A DNA stretch of 7,407 bases from an uncultured Bacilli bacterium. GTDB taxonomy: Bacteria; Bacillota_I; Bacilli_A; RF39; UBA660. Under the pieces are notes generated by a model. It did no database searches. It was not told where the DNA came from and was given only the letters and a program-made list of their open reading frames with translations. The DNA lies in assembly GCA_910586865.1 (NCBI GenBank), contig CAJUIY010000064.1, forward strand, positions 1 through 7,407, read 5' to 3'. A program made the translations under genes and the position numbers. Below, in pieces: positions 1 through 5,663 of the stretch (within the stretch, counting starts at the first letter, position 1; every line of letters starts with the position of its first letter).

Positions 1-50
1 TGTAACGTTCAATCCTGATCAGTGGATTTACTTATTACACTTTTATAGTA

Positions 51-87
51 CCAAAACGTGTCATTACGACCTGACAACGTGATTTGG
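51..87. repeat. Imperfect 37-nt palindrome at the break of the HAM1-like gene
   Basis: The left arm CCAAAACGTGTCA (51-63) pairs with the right arm 72-87. There are 13 base pairs in blocks of 5, 4 and 4, with bulges at 81-82 and at 76, and the loop is 64-71. The stop codon of the truncated HAM1-like frame lies in the loop. Similarity to the HAM1 family ends just where this hairpin begins, so the element may be the edge of an inserted or rearranged segment, or a hairpin acting at the transcript end. There is no clear T-run after it on the minus strand, so a classical terminator is not supported. Bases 1-50 show nothing I recognise. Confidence 0.5.
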
Positions 88-309
88 ATAATCTTCAATA
101 TAAAATCCAGTGTCAGCTGCGAATACAGGGGATTTCATGATTTCATAAGCTTGTCGAGCTTTTTCTTTTGATATAACACAAATATCATTGATGTCTGGCT
201 CATCAAAATCATATACATAATAATCAATAGGAATTTCTTCTTTTTGAAAATGTTCTTCTATGGATACTTTTTTTCCGTAATTACTTGTTACATAAGTTAA
301 ATTGTTCAT
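64..309 (-). pseudogene. Truncated HAM1/RdgB-type non-canonical purine NTP pyrophosphatase
   Basis: Eighty-one residues match the N-terminal part of the HAM1/RdgB (ITPase) family, which hydrolyses dITP, ITP and XTP to monophosphates to keep them out of nucleic acids. Visible family marks are the substrate-loop start VTSNYGKK (residues 7-14), DEPDIND (36-42), the KEKARQAYE helix (48-56) and the catalytic-site segment ADTGFYI (65-71) with Asp66. Family members are usually about 180-200 aa. Here the frame stops at YPNHVVRS, before the expected FPG-type loop and before the whole C-terminal half, which carries further substrate-binding residues. ATG at 309 is chosen because an AAGGAGGG site sits 7 nt upstream; a longer frame to 366 would overlap the SIS gene without its own site. 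The coding start overlaps the end of the SIS gene almost exactly, so the two were built as one operon. It is probably non-functional. A programmed short form is possible but less likely. Confidence 0.72.
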
Positions 310-310
310 T

Positions 311-1222
311 TCACATCCCTCCTTTATAGTAATAAAATTTTTTGACAAGAGGGGAATACTTAACATCTGATAGATCTTTCTTTTTTTGTTCGGCTACCTC
401 TTTGCAAAGCAACATACTCATATAAGTAAAATAGTAGTCATTTAGAATATCATCCTCGAATTTTCTTTCTATTACGGTCATATCAGGATAGCTTGTTGTT
501 AGTTCGAATAAAAATTTTTTATCTAAATCATTTTTACCATCAAATAAAATCATGGCACTTGGATAATCAAAACCCAATGTACTTCTACCATGACAAAAAT
601 CATATTTATCATGAATAATAGGAATTCCAATACCAGATTCTACCATGGTAGAATCTAAAAAAGTAGTAGCTGTTAAAGAATCATAACCACTTAATATTTC
701 GTAAATATCACAGTTTTGTATTTTGTCCTCTAAAGAAGAAGACAAAACTGTTTTTACAAAATCAAAATCTTCTTGATAATAAAGAAGTAATATGGTCATT
801 GGAATAAGGGTGGCTGCCAAAGAGATGAAACTATCTTCGTAGTTAGTAACTTTATAATTGATGTTTGTAATACCTTCCATTTTATTTGCGGAGAATAAAT
901 ATTTTTCAAGAGGATTCTGAAAAGATGTCTCTACTCCAAAATGACTTCCACTGTAACTACAAGCAATGATATTTTTAAAACCATCTATATTTCGGTAGCA
1001 TAAATCTCTAGGAGAGATATTTTCACAAATAATGTGGTTCTTTTTACTTAATACCTTTTGCATAAAGGTACTTACAACATAAGAGCCACCTGTTCCACTT
1101 ATTAAAGTGGCCTCTTTTATATTCGATAGTATCGTATAAATTTCTTCTAAATTTGATTGTAAGATAGAATCAAATATCCTTGATGATAACATTTGAAAAT
1201 TATTTTCCATTTTATATTGCAT
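311..1222 (-). CDS. SIS-domain (sugar isomerase fold) protein
   Basis: This is a 303-aa cytosolic protein with the two-lobed SIS fold used by phosphosugar isomerases and the isomerase half of GlmS-like enzymes. The first lobe has the glycine-rich phosphate-binding start LISGTGGS (residues 40-47) and the second phosphate loop CSYSGS (88-93), which stands where family members have an SxSGxT-like motif. In the second lobe, HDKYDFCHGR (204-213) resembles the His-containing active-site segment of double-SIS proteins. There is no glutaminase, HTH or CBS domain, so it is neither GlmS nor an RpiR-type regulator; the substrate cannot be named. The ATG at 1222 is supported by a GGAAG site 7 nt upstream. 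The gene ends GGA GGG ATG TGA, so its last codons form the ribosome binding site of the HAM1-like gene. The WYL regulator lies 58 nt upstream with a repeat pair in the gap. It may act on a sugar phosphate or a nucleotide-derived sugar, given its NTP-pyrophosphatase partner, but that is inference. Confidence 0.8.
   Translation of the reverse strand: MQYKMENNFQMLSSRIFDSILQSNLEEIYTILSNIKEATLISGTGGSYVVSTFMQKVLSKKNHIICENISPRDLCYRNIDGFKNIIACSYSGSHFGVETSFQNPLEKYLFSANKMEGITNINYKVTNYEDSFISLAATLIPMTILLLYYQEDFDFVKTVLSSSLEDKIQNCDIYEILSGYDSLTATTFLDSTMVESGIGIPIIHDKYDFCHGRSTLGFDYPSAMILFDGKNDLDKKFLFELTTSYPDMTVIERKFEDDILNDYYFTYMSMLLCKEVAEQKKKDLSDVKYSPLVKKFYYYKGGM
317..324 (-). promoter_or_regulatory. Ribosome binding site of the HAM1-like gene inside the SIS gene
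   Basis: On the minus strand AAGGAGGG lies 7 nt before ATG at 309. It encodes the Lys-Gly-Gly near the SIS C-terminus. The SIS stop TGA (311-313) is 1 nt from the next ATG, an arrangement typical of translational coupling. It decides the start of the HAM1-like gene. Confidence 0.8.
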
Positions 1223-1244
1223 AATAAAACTTCCTTTCTTAAAT

Positions 1245-1284
1245 GAAATATATCACTTAAGTAGGAAGTATATCGTCCACTTAA
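1245..1284. repeat. Pair of direct repeats between the WYL and SIS genes, candidate operator
   Basis: On the plus strand, 1245-1260 reads GAAATATATCACTTAA and 1265-1284 reads GAAGTATATCGTCCACTTAA. The copies differ by one base and a 4-nt insertion (GTCC), and their starts are 20 nt apart, about two helical turns. They fill the 58-nt gap between the WYL regulator and the SIS gene, and the second copy overlaps the WYL stop codon. A TATACT hexamer on the minus strand (1266-1271) lies within the repeat region, but I find no convincing -35 for it. The position suggests a binding site for the neighbouring WYL regulator controlling the SIS and HAM1-like genes; this is inference. Confidence 0.45.
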
Positions 1285-1880
1285 AAAGTTTCCTCTAATA
1301 AATCAAATTTTCTGATTCTTTTTAATTCAAAATGTCTAATGTCCTTTCTCAATTCACAGAATGCTGCGCAATACCAACCATCTTTAAATAAAAACATATC
1401 AGCAGGTTCAATGATTCTCTCATTTTCTCCTGAATTAAAAGAATAATAGAGAATTTTTACTTTTTTTCGCTCTTTGATAGCACGCATTAGAGTATTATAC
1501 TTTTGTTGTGTTTCATTGGTTAAGTCTAACTCTTTTTTCTCGTCTTTACTACCAATATAAATCCCTCTAATCTTATCTTTTAATAGGGTTAATTTTTCTT
1601 TTGTTTTAGAATCTTTTGTTTCCATAATCATTTGATCTAATAGTAGATAGTCTTCTTTTTTAAATTTTCTCTTTGGTATTCGAATCGACTGATTTAGTAC
1701 ATAACCACCATAGGGACCCATGATAGTATCAATATAAATTCCTGATTTTTCTAATTCTTCTTTATAAGTTCGAACCATTCTAGGAGAGACCTCTAAAATG
1801 GTTGCTAACTCCTGAATGCTATATTTTCTTCCCGTTGATAGTAAATTCAACATGGAAATGGTATTTGATATTTTTGACAT
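1281..1880 (-). CDS. HTH-WYL transcriptional regulator, short form
   Basis: This 199-aa regulator has an N-terminal winged helix of the HTH_11/DeoR-like type (about residues 5-61: SIQELATILEVSPRMVRTYK then the wing IMGPYGGYVL), a charged linker, and a WYL domain (about 126-199). The WYL marks are IIEPADMFLFKDGWYCAAFCE (the WY pair at 169-170) and HFELKRI (183-189). WYL domains sense ligands, often nucleotides or nucleic acids, and control stress, metabolic or phage-defence genes. The protein ends right after the WYL core, whereas many HTH-WYL proteins are about 300 aa or more and carry a further C-terminal WCX dimerisation region. The start at 1880 lacks a clear Shine-Dalgarno sequence and lies 17 nt after the stop of the upstream gene, so translation may depend on read-through from it. 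It probably controls its own cluster. Confidence 0.85.
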   Translation of the reverse strand: MSKISNTISMLNLLSTGRKYSIQELATILEVSPRMVRTYKEELEKSGIYIDTIMGPYGGYVLNQSIRIPKRKFKKEDYLLLDQMIMETKDSKTKEKLTLLKDKIRGIYIGSKDEKKELDLTNETQQKYNTLMRAIKERKKVKILYYSFNSGENERIIEPADMFLFKDGWYCAAFCELRKDIRHFELKRIRKFDLLEETF

Positions 1881-1897
1881 AATGATTTCTAAGTTGT

Positions 1898-2428
1898 TTA
1901 CTTTACTAGCTTTTTATGAGAAGACTTATTAGAATTGCTATTATATATCTCATTGAATACTTCCTTTGGGCAACTGATATGAAGTTCATCTAGTGGAAAA
2001 GTCGTTACAATATCATCGAATCGTTCTTCATAAGAATCACGAGTAATTTCTATAGTGAAGTCTGGAAAACTTTGCTGTAATAAATAGCTACTTATATAGG
2101 AACCCTGTGCTAAAATAAGTGGACGTATTAATGTATCACTATGAAATCCTCCACTACAACCATTATTAATATCAATAGTTGTATGATTTAGTTCAATAGT
2201 GGTTATTACTTTCTCATTTATTACATGATCTTCTTTTTTTATGTATTCTAATAACATACTATTGAATCTTTTGGTATTTTCTACAATGGTTTGTAAATAT
2301 TGATCACTATAAAATTTATTGATTATTTGCTTTCTTTGTTCTAATTTTGCCATATTTAAATCACATTCATATTGATAGTAAGCTATTAAATAATTTCTAT
2401 AATCACTTACTGAAATTAATTTTTTCAT
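1898..2428 (-). CDS. Hypothetical protein, first gene of the WYL/SIS cluster
   Basis: I do not recognise this 176-aa protein. It has no signal peptide and no hydrophobic segment long enough for a membrane helix, so it is probably cytosolic. The N-terminal half (about 1-70) looks helical and is rich in Tyr, Lys and Gln; the middle has alternating hydrophobic residues (VITTIELNHTTIDI, 74-87) followed by GCSGGFHSDTL (90-100). The tail (162-176) is Ser/Asn/Lys-rich and probably disordered. The start is firm: AAGGAGGT lies a few bases before ATG at 2428, and the gene has its own promoter-like sequence. It is divergent from the surface-protein gene and 17 nt upstream of the WYL regulator in the same direction, so it probably heads that operon. 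A nuclease, kinase or toxin motif is not visible. Confidence 0.75.
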   Translation of the reverse strand: MKKLISVSDYRNYLIAYYQYECDLNMAKLEQRKQIINKFYSDQYLQTIVENTKRFNSMLLEYIKKEDHVINEKVITTIELNHTTIDINNGCSGGFHSDTLIRPLILAQGSYISSYLLQQSFPDFTIEITRDSYEERFDDIVTTFPLDELHISCPKEVFNEIYNSNSNKSSHKKLVK

Positions 2429-2447
2429 AAAAAACCTCCTTGTAGCT

Positions 2448-2456
2448 ATTTTATCA
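2448..2456 (-). promoter_or_regulatory. Extended -10 promoter of the hypothetical/WYL cluster
   Basis: The minus strand reads TGATAAAAT: a TAAAAT -10 hexamer preceded by TG and one base, the extended -10 form common in Gram-positive bacteria. I see no good -35 at the right distance, in keeping with an extended -10. It lies 19 nt upstream of the start codon, leaving a short leader that contains AAGGAGGT. It shares a 108-bp divergent gap with the first surface-protein gene. Confidence 0.5.
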
Positions 2457-2489
2457 CAAATTTAGAAAATATTATTATTTTTTTAGTTC

Positions 2490-2518
2490 TTGAATTTTAT
2501 TTGTTCTTTCGTTATACT
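2490..2518 (+). promoter_or_regulatory. Promoter of surface protein A
   Basis: TTGAAT (2490-2495), a 17-nt spacer, then TATACT (2513-2518), close to the vegetative sigma consensus. Transcription should start near 2523-2527, which falls on the ribosome binding site, so the leader would be only about 10-14 nt. The sequence ATACTAATA after the first -10 base is also found at the promoter of the second surface-protein gene. Confidence 0.7.
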
Positions 2519-2524
2519 AATAGT

Positions 2525-2530
2525 AAGGTG
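2525..2530 (+). promoter_or_regulatory. Ribosome binding site fixing the start of surface protein A
   Basis: AAGGTG is 6 nt before ATG at 2537. It rules out the longer frame that would begin with TTG at 2501, because that start lies upstream of the -10 element and so outside the predicted transcript. A signal peptide also begins exactly at the ATG. Confidence 0.75.
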
Positions 2531-2536
2531 ACGAAA

Positions 2537-4003
2537 ATGAAGAAAGTTTTAAGTATCATTAACCTTTTTCTTATATGTATAGGATTTTTATATCCAGTAA
2601 ATGTTTTAGCAAAACGAAATACGATAAAAAACGATGAAGAATATGTTATTCCTAGTGATTATACTTTTACCCCTAAATTTATTAAGGGAGTTACAAAATT
2701 TGAAGCATCTAATAATTATAATACTACAGACTTTCATAAGAAAGATGGTATAGATACCAAATATAAGAATATTTGGAGATCAAAAGATTATCATAGTTAT
2801 TGGGCAATCTATCGAAATGTTGGAATTTGGCAACAACATATTGTAGATATGAAAATTACAGTGGAAGATGTCGTTGATACTGAGCCTAGCAAAAAGTGTG
2901 TTAAATTTGGTAATATAATAGCTGATGAAGATGTGATAGGGTTAGAATTTGTTTCAACAGATATTGGAGTAGATATGAGTTCAGATTGTCGAGAAGAAGG
3001 AACAATGGCTTTTTTTAAGGTGGAATTCTTTGATAATACTACAGGTCAAGCCCTTAATGAAATTAAGACTACTTTTACTTATAACGATATTGACGTTGGT
3101 GAGCGAATCTTATTAGACAATAATACGACAAAAGAGTTGATTTATTATACACCATATGGAGAAGAACATTTGGATTTATTGGATGCTAATTTTAATGGTA
3201 GATTTACTTTTTTTAAAGGAAATAATAAATGGACTTGTACCTATAATGGATGGCCGGGAGATGTACAGTGTATTAATACTACTAATCCAGTTAGTAATTG
3301 TTATAATGGTAATTGTACAGGCTGTTATAAAGCGGGTATGATAATGACACAAAATGATGGCAGTTTCGTCCTAGGTTGGGCAGGAATGGGACTCTACTTT
3401 ACTTCTCCTAGTTTCTTAAGAATTGAAGATCCTAATTCTATCAAAAGTGTGGATAAACAAAAAGTAAAACCAGGAGAGGAAATTAATTATACAATAGAAC
3501 AGTATGTACCGAATCAATCAAATTACCAATATTATAAATCTTGGGAACTTACCGATAAGTTAGATGAATTATTGCAAACAAGTGTAGATGATATTACTAT
3601 TACAACTAATGATGATGAAGATATAAAAGATAAGTTTCATATTTTACTTGAGGGTAATGTTGTAAAGATTACTGCCAAAGAAGAATATTTAAAATCAAAT
3701 AATTTTTATAATAGAACATTTTTAATAGGGATTAAAGCAAGAGTAGGTACTAATATAAAAGGTGTAAAGAAAATTCCAAATACAGCAGTATTAAATGTAC
3801 AATATAATTCAGGATCTTATTCTGAGGATATTCCATCATCAGATGTTACGATAACAATAGAAGGGGAAAAAGAGAAAGAAGAAGTAGTACAAGTACCAAA
3901 TACTGGTAAGTTTGCGAGTATGATGATGATTATTTCTGGAGTGATACTTGTTAGTGTTGGCTTCTTTATTATTCTTAGAATAACGAAGAAGAAAGTATCT
4001 TAA
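2537..4003 (+). CDS. Surface protein A: signal peptide, Cys-rich N-region, D2-like isopeptide domain, VPNTG anchor
   Basis: A 488-aa secreted, probably wall-anchored protein. Residues 1-25 form a signal peptide ending near VLA. Residues 30-297 are a large region I do not recognise; it contains Cys at 121, 151, 234, 245, 255, 260 and 263 and a conserved GWAGMG stretch (280-285), and looks like a beta-rich adhesive or ligand-binding head. Residues about 298-442 resemble the fimbrial isopeptide-forming D2 domain: KSVDK near the start (Lys303), VKPGEEINYTI (310-320), LTDKL (338-342) and IPNTA (Asn415) fit the Lys-Asn bond pattern, with Asp340 a possible catalytic acid. A charged linker (EGEKEKEE) precedes VPNTG (453-457), a hydrophobic segment (about 459-480) and the tail RITKKKVS. 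VPNTG departs from LPXTG in its first residue; no sortase is in the window. It has a close paralogue directly downstream. Confidence 0.85.
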   Translation: MKKVLSIINLFLICIGFLYPVNVLAKRNTIKNDEEYVIPSDYTFTPKFIKGVTKFEASNNYNTTDFHKKDGIDTKYKNIWRSKDYHSYWAIYRNVGIWQQHIVDMKITVEDVVDTEPSKKCVKFGNIIADEDVIGLEFVSTDIGVDMSSDCREEGTMAFFKVEFFDNTTGQALNEIKTTFTYNDIDVGERILLDNNTTKELIYYTPYGEEHLDLLDANFNGRFTFFKGNNKWTCTYNGWPGDVQCINTTNPVSNCYNGNCTGCYKAGMIMTQNDGSFVLGWAGMGLYFTSPSFLRIEDPNSIKSVDKQKVKPGEEINYTIEQYVPNQSNYQYYKSWELTDKLDELLQTSVDDITITTNDDEDIKDKFHILLEGNVVKITAKEEYLKSNNFYNRTFLIGIKARVGTNIKGVKKIPNTAVLNVQYNSGSYSEDIPSSDVTITIEGEKEKEEVVQVPNTGKFASMMMIISGVILVSVGFFIILRITKKKVS

Positions 4004-4089
4004 GCAGAAAACTTAATTTCGTCAAATAACTAGTAGGGATAGTTTGCTTTTACCCTATAATTGGAATATTTGAAATAAGACACTGTATA

Positions 4090-4101
4090 ATTGTCGACAA
4101 T
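4090..4101. promoter_or_regulatory. Perfect 12-bp palindrome upstream of the surface protein B promoter
   Basis: ATTGTCGACAAT is self-complementary over all 12 bases. It ends 15 bases before the -35 element of surface protein B, a position usable by an activator or repressor. I see no equivalent upstream of surface protein A. The rest of the 159-nt gap (4004-4162) holds only a weak 5-bp inverted repeat (4034-4057) without a T-run, so no terminator is supported and read-through from A into B is possible. Confidence 0.35.
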
Positions 4102-4116
4102 GATTGCATATCTACG

Positions 4117-4145
4117 TTGATTTTTATAAGGGTATAGTTTATACT
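4117..4145 (+). promoter_or_regulatory. Promoter of surface protein B
   Basis: TTGATT (4117-4122), a 17-nt spacer, then TATACT (4140-4145). The -10 hexamer and the spacer length are identical to the promoter of surface protein A. The predicted start near 4150-4154 again lies on the ribosome binding site. Confidence 0.7.
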
Positions 4146-4150
4146 AATAT

Positions 4151-4156
4151 AAGGTG
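4151..4156 (+). promoter_or_regulatory. Ribosome binding site fixing the start of surface protein B
   Basis: AAGGTG is 6 nt before ATG at 4163, the same as in surface protein A. A GTG start at 4154 would lie inside this site and is therefore rejected; ATG 4163 also starts the MKK signal peptide in register with the paralogue. Confidence 0.75.
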
Positions 4157-4162
4157 AGAAAG

Positions 4163-5611
4163 ATGAAAAAGACTATAAATGCGATTGTTTTTTTACTTAT
4201 ATGTATGGGATTCTTTTTCCCATTCAATGTTTCCGCTAAAATAACAACAATAACGGATAGTGAAGATTTTGCCACTCCTAGTGATTATACGTTTATACCT
4301 AAATTTGTGAATGGAGTTACAAAACTTGAAACATCAGCCAATTATAATAGTACAGACCATTTTATTCCTAATTATAGAAAAGCCTATAAATCAAAAGGCT
4401 ACCAAAGTTATTGGGCACTTTATAAAAATGTTGGAGTGTGGGAAGACCATGTTGTAGATATGAAGATTACAATAGATGATGTCATTGATACAGATCCTAC
4501 TAAAAAATGTACCAAATTTGGTGGTGAGGATGATACTGATGTTGTTGCTTTGCTTTTTATGACTAATAATGTTGGCGTGGATCTAAGATTTGAATGTCGA
4601 GAAGAAGGGGTTGTTGCTATTTTTAAGGTGGAATTTTTTGATCATACTACAGGAGAGGAACTGAATGATATAAAGTCTACGTTAACCTATACTGATATCG
4701 ATGCAGATGAAAGAATATTAATAGATAATGATAAAACAAAAGAAGCAATTTATTATGCTCCATATGCAGTAGAACATTTGGATTTATTGGATAATAATTA
4801 TAAGAATAAGTATACTTTTTTTAAAGGAAATCTGAAATGGACTTGTGGTAGTAGTGGACCTGGAGGGGGAGATGCAAACTGTATCCATCCCGATTATAAA
4901 CCAGAAAATTGTTGGAATAATAACTGTTTGGGAGGCTATAAAGCGGGGATGCTTATTACTTTAAATGATGGGACTTTTACTTTAGGTTGGGCAGGAATGG
5001 GAATTATCTTTTCTTCTCCTAGTTATTTAAGAATTGCAGATCCAAATGCAGTAAAAACAGTAGATAAAGAAATCGTAAAACCTGGAGAAGAAATTAATTA
5101 TAAGATAGAACAGTATGTACCAAATCAATCTAGTAGTCAACATTATAAATTATGGAAAATTACAGATAAACTAGAAAGTATATTGGAAACTAGTATTGAT
5201 GATATTACGATTACAAGTAATGAGGGAGAAAATATTAATGATAAATTTAATATAGAGCTTGAAAATAATATATTAACGGTATCCGCTAAAGAAGATTATT
5301 TAGCTTTAGATGAGTTTTATAATAAAACATTTTATATTAATATTAAAACAAAAGTAGGTAAAGATATCAAAGATGTAAAAGAAATTAATAATAAAGCAAT
5401 ATTAGATGCACAATATGGAAATAATATCTATTCTGGTGATATTCCATCAAATCCTGTCAAAACAGTACTAGAGATAGAAGAACCTCAAGAAGTGGTACAG
5501 GTACCAAATACAGGTAAGTTTGCTAGTATGATGATGATTGTTTCTGGAATCTTATTTGTGTGTAGTGGTCTCTTTCTCATTCTTAAGATGACGAAGAAAA
5601 CACCAGTCTAA
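4163..5611 (+). CDS. Surface protein B: paralogue of A with VPNTG anchor
   Basis: A 482-aa paralogue of the preceding protein with the same order of parts. The signal peptide is residues 1-25 (ends near VSA), followed by the unrecognised head region (about 30-292) with Cys at 116, 145, 228, 240, 250 and 255 and GWAGMG (275-280). The D2-like isopeptide domain (about 293-437) has Lys298 in VKTVDK, VKPGEEINYKI (305-315), ITDKL with Asp335, and Asn410 in INNKA. Then come VPNTG (447-451), a hydrophobic segment (about 453-474) and a KKTPV tail. By eye more than half of the residues match A, and the anchor is nearly identical (QVPNTGKFASMMMI). It differs in lacking the seventh head cysteine (LGGYKAG against TGCYKAG) and in its Gly-rich loop 229-237. 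The pair is probably a tandem duplication. Host binding or pilus assembly is possible but not shown. Confidence 0.84.
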   Translation: MKKTINAIVFLLICMGFFFPFNVSAKITTITDSEDFATPSDYTFIPKFVNGVTKLETSANYNSTDHFIPNYRKAYKSKGYQSYWALYKNVGVWEDHVVDMKITIDDVIDTDPTKKCTKFGGEDDTDVVALLFMTNNVGVDLRFECREEGVVAIFKVEFFDHTTGEELNDIKSTLTYTDIDADERILIDNDKTKEAIYYAPYAVEHLDLLDNNYKNKYTFFKGNLKWTCGSSGPGGGDANCIHPDYKPENCWNNNCLGGYKAGMLITLNDGTFTLGWAGMGIIFSSPSYLRIADPNAVKTVDKEIVKPGEEINYKIEQYVPNQSSSQHYKLWKITDKLESILETSIDDITITSNEGENINDKFNIELENNILTVSAKEDYLALDEFYNKTFYINIKTKVGKDIKDVKEINNKAILDAQYGNNIYSGDIPSNPVKTVLEIEEPQEVVQVPNTGKFASMMMIVSGILFVCSGLFLILKMTKKTPV

Positions 5612-5624
5612 ATAAATAAAAAAA

Positions 5625-5659
5625 TCTCTAAAAAAATGATGTGAACCCCGTTTTGGAGA
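5625..5659 (-). terminator. Hairpin with T-run between the convergent genes
   Basis: TCTCTAAAA (5625-5633) faces TTTTGGAGA (5651-5659). On the plus strand this is a 9-bp stem with one G-U pair; on the minus strand there is one C-A mismatch. The loop is 17 nt. Read on the minus strand the hairpin is followed by TTTTTTTATTTATTT, so it best serves the hydrolase gene ending at 5664, though the stem is AT-rich and modest. On the plus strand the tail is only loosely T-rich, so termination of surface protein B here is less certain. The right arm lies inside an IS-end-like sequence at 5637-5662. Confidence 0.45.
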
Positions 5660-5663
5660 CATA

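Noticed and set aside
310..366. Longer start for the HAM1-like protein
   Set aside because: The extra residues do not resemble the family, and a strong ribosome binding site lies just before ATG 309.
64..2428. Toxin-antitoxin or established phage-defence system
   Set aside because: No nuclease, toxin or known defence effector motif is visible; the WYL regulator alone does not establish it.
2501..2536. Longer start (TTG) for surface protein A
   Set aside because: It lies upstream of the predicted -10 element and the ribosome binding site, and would add 12 residues before a standard signal peptide.
3156..3341. A 61-codon plus-strand open frame within surface protein A
   Set aside because: It lies fully inside a well-supported gene in another frame, has no ribosome binding site, and its hydrophobic composition is what a shifted frame of AT-rich DNA gives.
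4033..4058. Inverted repeat after surface protein A as terminator
   Set aside because: Only about five firm base pairs with a 14-nt loop and no T-run follow, so it is not a supported terminator.
2537..5611. Phase variation of the surface genes by homopolymer slippage
   Set aside because: The longest T or A runs in the two frames are ordinary for this base composition, and both frames are open.
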